The translations under genes and the position numbers were made by a program. DNA of 64,000 bases from Proteles cristata cristata (taxonomy: Eukaryota > Chordata > Mammalia > Carnivora > Hyaenidae). Each line of letters opens with the position of its first letter. The first letter of the stretch is position 1. The notes beneath the pieces were generated by a model. The model had not been told where the DNA came from, ran no database searches, and saw nothing but the letters and a program-made list of their open reading frames with translations. Shown here piece after piece: positions 58,451 to 64,000 of this stretch. The DNA lies in assembly GCA_017311185.1 (NCBI GenBank), contig JAESUZ010005528.1, positions 1,860,001 through 1,924,000 on the forward strand, given 5' to 3'.

Positions 58451-59114
58451 CTAAGAACATAAATTCTATCTTAAAAAGGATCTGAGGATCTCTGATAAAT
58501 TATTGGTGAAACTGGATTAGAAAGATCCAGTGTATTATTTTTAAAAATCAGATTACTCATTAGTTACTCAACCCTAGTCACTACTGATTGTGCAATAATG
58601 AAAGTAAAATTTAAAAGCAAGAGACTCAAAATGGAGTCAGCAAATTAGACTATAAATGGAATGTGTAAAAGAATTAGGCCTTAGCAATTTTAAGGGTCAC
58701 AGCTGTCCCTAGGAATTTAACCAACCACAGTATTCACAACAATAGAGTATGTAAAGGAATGCATGTTATATTGGCTCCCATTAAGCCAGGGCTTTGAAGT
58801 GTTGAAATTCAAGCGAGAAACCTAAGTAATCCCCATTGCCTAAAGAAAGAGAGAGGGAAGTGATTTATTCATCACTGGCAACATGATCATTCACTATATT
58901 GACATGCTAAGTAATATAAGATGGTTTGTTGAAATTGGAACATTTATCTCTTAGCAGAAAGAGGTATTTAATTAGCAAGGCAGGGCACCATAGGATGCCC
59001 AGTTAAATTTGAATTTCGTATAAACAACAGAAAATTTTTTTCAGTGTAAGGGTGTCCCAGATATTTCATGGATAGTTGGGACTGATGTTTCAGTTGTAAT
59101 GTCTTGTCACCTTC

Positions 59115-59322
59115 TTTTTTTTTTTTTTTAATGTTTATTTATTTTTTGAGTGAGAGAGAGTTGGGGAGGGGCAGAGAGAGACACACAGAATCTGAAGCAA
59201 GATCCAGGCTCTGAGCTGTCAGCACAGAGCCCAATGTGGGCCTCAAACCCATGAGCCAAGCTGTGACATCATGACCTGAGCTGAAGTTGAACGCTCAACT
59301 CACTGAGCCGCCCAGGCATCCC
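59115..59322 (-). repeat. Carnivore SINE, antisense
   Basis: TTGTCACCTTCT before and TTGTCACTTTCT after. Begins with an 18-base T-run (A-tail). Confidence 0.93.
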
Positions 59323-59339
59323 TATTTTGTCACTTTCTA

Positions 59340-60180
59340 ATGTCATAATTCATTCATTCATTTACTGCTCCAGCACTGATTTATTGAAGGCTTTACTTAA
59401 TGATTAGTACTATGGAAAGCATTGACCACACAGTGGTGAGCAAAACAGACGTGACCTTCTCCATATTGTCCCTGAAGTTTAGTAAACTGATATAGACCAG
59501 TGAAAAGGCAATCACTCAAGGGGCACCTGCTTGGCTTAGTCAGAAGAACAGGTGACTCTTGATGTTGGGGTAGTGAGTTCAAGTCCCACATTGGGTGTAA
59601 AGATTACATAAATAAAAATAGTTTTAAAAAAAAGGGAAATCACTGTGTAATGTGATAAATAGCATGATTCACAATTTGTTAGAGGAGCAGGTAATGCAGC
59701 CTTGGGTCAGTAAAAGACTCCCAGAGCAAGTAATATCTAGACAAGACCAAAGGCAAGAATATTGGGGAAGCAGAGGCAGTCTCTTATCAGTGAGACCCTA
59801 CCACAAAGGCAAGGCTTGGTGGACGAGAGACATAATAGAGCACTCAAGAAACTGAAAACTCCAATGTTTAGTACGGTTGAACCATAGACCAGAGGCTAGA
59901 GGTGGTGAGAAACATGACTGAAGAGGTATGTCATGGCCAGATCACCACACACCCTACTTAAGACCAACTGAGCGGTTCATGTAGCAAAAAAACATAGTCA
60001 TATTTACAAATTAGAAAACTCCCACTGGCAGGAGAAGAGAGAATAGGCTAAAAGGGAGGACAGTGTGATTGTGGGCTAGGGAATGGGTGTGGAGAGAAAG
60101 GGATACATGCAAGAGCTAGTTGGGAGGTCATTCCAAAATGACCTTGATCTTTGGAAAGGTGCCATAGCTTTGAGCCTCTT
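59340..60180. repeat. Old LINE 3'-UTR-like repeat (family uncertain)
   Basis: CATTCATTCATTTACTGCTC, CACTGATTTATTGAAGGC and GTGGTGAGCAAAACAGACGT start it. After a SINE, words such as GGAGGTCATTCCAAAATGAC may belong to it. It seems related to 23660-24125 and 35280-36660. Confidence 0.35.
59519..59635 (+). repeat. Short carnivore SINE
   Basis: GGGGCACCTGCTTGGCTTAG head and GGGTGTAAAGATTACATAAA 3' end. GCAATCACT and GAAATCACT flank it. Confidence 0.85.
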
Positions 60181-60734
60181 CTTTGCCTTTGCTTTGATGT
60201 GGTATATTATATAACAAGGCCCTGCCAGCTCAGCTTAGCAGGGCAGTTTTGCCTCAGCCATTGCTCTCTTGCCAACTCAACGAGGAACAAATAGATGCCT
60301 CGTAAGGGGATGATGAACCAGATGTGGGTAATTACATGTATTAACATGTATAGTAACGTCTGCATAATTTAGCCACTGTGTGGTTTTGATTGACCTAGAG
60401 ATACTAGAAAACCAGCCTGGAAAGGGACACTTTTTCAGGGCTGTGGACAGAAATGACCATGGGCCTTGCTTGACTAGCTGCCTAAGAAGGTCACCAATTA
60501 TACAGCCTATCCATACAGACAGCTCGTATTAGTAGAGGAATATGCTGTAACTTTTTCATGAGGATGAGCTACGCCCAAATGTGATGAATGGATTAATGCA
60601 AAAAGGAAATTGAAAAGAGTAGTCAGTGATATGCAAAAGAATCAAGACCAGAGATGAGCATGGGTAAATGGGAAAGGGGAAGAAGTCATCAATGCCATCA
60701 ACTAAAACAAATAAGCAAAAACAAGTAAGCAGAT

Positions 60735-60960
60735 AAGTCCTAGTTACTCTTTATTGAAAGTTGACAGTGCACCATGAACTACTTTAGTACAGTAGACATG
60801 TCACTTAATTTAATCCTCACAATTGTACTAAGGAGTTAATTGCTGTTCCTATTTTCCAGATGAGGAAAACTGTGGCTCTGTATATTTAAGGAACTCTCCC
60901 AAGACCACACAGTGTGTGAGTGAGGGAAAGAATATTTGCACCTCAGGTTTCTCTGCCTTG
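60735..60960 (-). repeat. MIR SINE, well preserved
   Basis: CTTAATTTAATCCTCACAAT, TTCCAGATGAGGAAAACTG and CCAAGACCACACAGTGTGTG are the reversed MIR in order over most of its length. Confidence 0.82.
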
Positions 60961-61970
60961 AAAGGACAATTGTGTTGCTCATAGGCTCCAATGTGGCCTG
61001 AAAGAAAAGATACTTTTCTCATGGTGTGGCATGAGGTGATATTTCAGAAGCATCCTTCTGTGCTGAACAGCTCATAGGCGCCATTAAGTTCGCTGACTGC
61101 TGGGAGGTCCAAAGGCATCCATGCATAGAACTGACAAGGCTGACAGAGAGACACATACTACTTCTATTACTCCACCTATTACTTCTTAGTCGTACTGATT
61201 TAGACAACCACAGGTGATGTAGCCAAAAAAGAATAAATTACTGATGGTTAATTATGAATAGTTAGAGAACAGCAATACTCATTTGCAGCCAGCACTAGGA
61301 GCTTTGTTCACTAGGATCAAGTCATGTTGGACTAATCTCATTTCCACCTTGTGTCGATGCCGTTCTGCTGAGCTAGAAGATGGGAGGAATGCCACAGAAT
61401 TGCTCAACCTTAATTTCATCCAAGTTCTTAGTAAAACGCTTTCTGATATCATTGTGACCAGTGTGAAAACGGTAAGCTGAATGCTGGCTCCACTGAACAG
61501 AGGTGTAGCAACTGAAAAAAATTACAGCCTGAGTATCATGACTTGGGTGTAGGTAGGGATACTATAAGGTATCATACTTAGACTTGTCTTTTTCAATATA
61601 TTCTGGATGACTTGGAGAATGTTATCCATCTTTTGAGATTCAGTTTCATAATAAAATAATTGCTGGAAATCTTCATATGGTTATCCAAAGCAACTTAACC
61701 TAAAATGTCCAGAAGTGACGTCATAATCCTCTCTCTCAGACTTGCCTTTCTCTATTCCTCCCTGACTCGTTAATAGACTGCCATATTGGTCAAATGTCTT
61801 AGCTGCAAGTGCTTGAACTCACCTTGAACTAGCTTAGGCAACAAATGGAAAGCATTGTCTCAGGAAATCCAAGGAAAGTTGTATAATCAAATTGTTAGGA
61901 AGGACAGGGATGCAAATGGGCCCCAAGAACTACTGAAGCCAGGGTCTCAAACATTATAGAATTTTCCTCT
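60960..61970. other. Unassigned intergenic sequence
   Basis: No repeat or exon recognised with confidence. Confidence 0.4.
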
Positions 61971-61972
61971 CT

Positions 61973-62184
61973 GGGGGTGTCTGGGTGGCTTGGCTGGTTA
62001 AGCATCTGACTCTGGATTTCAGCTTAGGTCATGATCTCACAGTTTGTGGGATCAAGTACCAAGTATCAGCTCAGTGCTGATAGCGTGGAGCCTGCTTGGG
62101 ATTCTCAATCTCTCTCTCTCGCTCGCTCGCTCGCTCTCTCTCTCAAAAACAAATAGATAAACAAAATATATTTTTTAAAAAACA
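61973..62184 (+). repeat. Carnivore SINE with (CGCT)n tract
   Basis: The usual CT tract contains CTCGCTCGCTCGCTCGCTC at about 62118-62136. TTTTCCTCTCT before and CTCTCCTCTCT after frame it. Confidence 0.9.
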
Positions 62185-62289
62185 ACTCTCCTCTCTATTT
62201 TTCTTCACCTTTTGGCTTCATTTTCTTTTGCATTAGACTGACTCTATATGGTAGAAAATATGGCTGTCACCTCCATCATTTCTATCTTG

Positions 62290-62655
62290 AAACATTGTCT
62301 TAGTTCAGGCTACTATAGCAAAATGCCTTGGACTAAATGGCTTAAATAACAAACAACCTGTGAGAAACATCTCGTAGCATTTGGAAGATGGAAAGTCCAA
62401 AATCAAGGCTGTGTCTGGCGAGTACCTGCTTCCTGGCTTGCAGACAGTTACCTCCTTACTGTACATGGGATGTACATGGCTATGAAACAGCTTATTTCTC
62501 TCATGTCACTTCTTATAAGGGTCCTAATCTAATTAATGTGGGCTCCATTCTCATGACTCAGTAATTTTCCAAAGGCCCTCGAAATACCATCACTTAGGAG
62601 ATTAGGCTGCAATATATAAATTTGGGGGATCACAAACATTCAGTCCATGGCAAAT
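62290..62655 (-). repeat. MaLR LTR (MLT1/MST type), antisense
   Basis: TTCAGGCTACTATAGCAAAA, TGGAAAGTCCAAAATCAAGG, GGGCTCCATTCTCATGACTC, GGATCACAAACATTCAGTCC follow the reversed LTR. More diverged than the copy at 37138-37480. Confidence 0.8.
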
Positions 62656-63414
62656 TTCTATCTCTAAAAAGGCCAGACTAAAGCTTGCTTCGGTTCCAAG
62701 TTCAAAATTCTGGACAAGCACTCTGAATAGTTTGGTTCAAATCAGTTACCCTCCTCTGTATCCATTAACCGCTGTCAGTTGTTTGGGGTTTTATGATGGT
62801 CACATGGGAGGTATACTCCTACACCAATCAATTAAGGTCATGGGCTCAAAATTATGGGAAAAATAGTATCTCCCTTGAAGTAAATTGTTAACAGTTTTCA
62901 GAAGAAAAGGTGTAATTTTTTCCTCAGTAAAAAGTCGTAGATGTCCACTCTCATCATGACAAATCCATCCATTCGAATCACTGAATGTTACCCTAGACAC
63001 CTCTCTCTTGAACTCCCCCAGCCAATCAGTCAACAAATCCCCCAAACATATCAAATTTGTCCCCTCCCAATTTTTTCAATGAAGTTTTCCTTTCTTGCTT
63101 CAGATCCTTCTCATTTCTTGCCTGAAAAATGGTGGTAGTTTGTTTGGTGGCACTGTCTCCTATTTTCACCACACTTTGTATAACCATCACCATGAACTTC
63201 CTAAAACGCAAATCTGGTCACACTTGCAAGATTCTCCATCACTCAATGAAAAAAGTTCCAAACCTCACATATAATGTGAGGTCTTCCCTAACTAAGCTTG
63301 GTGCCACTTCTTTAGTCTCATCACTACTGGCTCCTAATTTATTCATAGTCTAGGGTTTCAATTTGCTTCTTCTGGAAATTCACCCAAGTATCTCACTCTG
63401 AAAAACAAGGAACA

Positions 63415-63624
63415 GGGGGGTCTGGATGGCTCAGTGGGTTAAGCATCTGACTCTTCATTTGGGCTTGGGTCATGAGGACACAGTTTGTGAGATGGTGGTC
63501 TGCCTTGGGCTCTGTGCTGACAGTGTGGAGACTGTTGGGATTCTCTCTGCCCCTCCCCCACTCGTGTGCTTTCTCTCCAAATAAATAAAAAACAGTTTTT
63601 AAAATCTTAAAAAAATTTTAAAAG
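63415..63624 (+). repeat. Carnivore SINE
   Basis: AAAAACAAGGAACA at 63401-63414 is repeated exactly at 63625-63638. Middle has GACAGTGTGGAGACTGTTGG, the older subtype. Confidence 0.94.
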
Positions 63625-63639
63625 AAAAACAAGGAACAT

Positions 63640-64000
63640 CTACTCGACTGTGGAGTAAGACAGTTCTGAAGACCTCTTTTCTCTGCTGATGGGGAACCGA
63701 TCTTCCACAGAACCTAAGGAGGAAGTAGATAGGGAGACACTCTGTTCCGAACTTTATTTTTACAGATGAAATACTGAGTCTGAGCAGAATAAAGTTACTT
63801 TATGTGCCGATGATCAAGAGCCTAGGTCTACTGATTTCCATTCCACTGCCCCAAATCCAGCTGGAAGTGAACACAAATCTTACAATCGGAAGAGCCAACA
63901 AGGGAGGAAGGGAATATAGTCACAGGGGAAAAAAAATCCCAGAAAAGTAGAAGGAAGTGCCTTCATTTTCTGGAATCATCCTTACCCACCCCACTCCACC
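63640..64000. other. Window end, unassigned
   Basis: No feature recognised in the last 360 bases. Confidence 0.4.

Noticed and set aside
621..63615. Possible tRNA genes suggested by box-B-like GGTTCGAGCCCC motifs
   Set aside because: They lie inside SINEs derived from a tRNA; none has a full cloverleaf with acceptor pairing.
1..64000. Bacterial-type operons, ribosome binding sites, phage or mobile defence systems
   Set aside because: SINE, MIR and L1 content show mammalian nuclear DNA, and no dense coding exists on either strand.
1..64000. Nuclear copies of mitochondrial DNA
   Set aside because: No mitochondrial rRNA, tRNA or protein-like stretch was recognised.

Overview
This is non-microbial, mammalian DNA. 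Dozens of tRNA-derived SINEs begin GGGGCGCCTGGGTGGCTCAG, carry a box-B-like GGTTCGAGCCCC, continue through a CT-rich stretch and end in AATAAATAAA tails. From knowledge of the family these are carnivore CAN SINEs, and the long 'CTGACAGCTCAGAGCCTGGAGCCTG' body (here quoted in two halves: CTGACAGCTCAG / AGCCTGGAGCCTG) is the feliform (cat-lineage) type. The window is therefore most likely from a felid or close relative. Ancient mammalian repeats (MIR, L2, L1M/HAL1, MaLR-type LTRs) and one long 3' L1 fragment fill much of the rest.

The only protein-coding exon I can support is the first coding exon of SLC4A7 (electroneutral sodium-bicarbonate cotransporter NBCn1). It lies on the minus strand at 9734-9781, reads MEADGAGEQMRPLLTR, and is followed by a GT splice donor. 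It sits inside a CpG island (about 8880-10330) with Sp1 boxes and a CCAAT box and no obvious TATA box. By this reading, 1-9733 is the 5' part of SLC4A7 intron 1. Everything from about 10.4 kb to 64 kb is upstream intergenic DNA; in human the interval upstream of SLC4A7 runs towards EOMES, which fits the absence of other exons here.

Region by region: 1-9.7 kb, intron 1 with six SINEs, an L1M remnant and a 189-bp tandem duplication. 8.9-10.3 kb, CpG-island promoter. 10.4-19.4 kb, SINEs, MIRs, and an L1 3'-UTR split by an LTR-like insertion. 19.4-31.8 kb, mostly unassigned sequence with SINE clusters at 22.0-22.6, 26.7-27.1 and 28.4-29.2 kb. 31.8-35.2 kb, an antisense L1M riddled with SINEs. 35.3-37.5 kb, nested old repeats and an MLT1-type LTR. 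38.15-39.5 kb, a coding-like but frame-broken stretch, probably a retrocopy of a gene I could not name. 39.5-41.3 kb, a 5'-truncated L1 with the 3' part of ORF2. 42.7-44.9 kb, a HAL1/L1 ORF1-like remnant. 47.1-48.1 kb, a repeat-free block with three perfect AP-1 heptamers. 49-64 kb, intergenic DNA with SINEs, MIRs and two or more LTR-type fragments.

I did not find an undescribed gene system. The observations most worth a second look are the unnamed retrocopy, the AP-1/POU cluster, the tandem duplication, and a consensus splice donor on the strand opposite SLC4A7 in its first exon.
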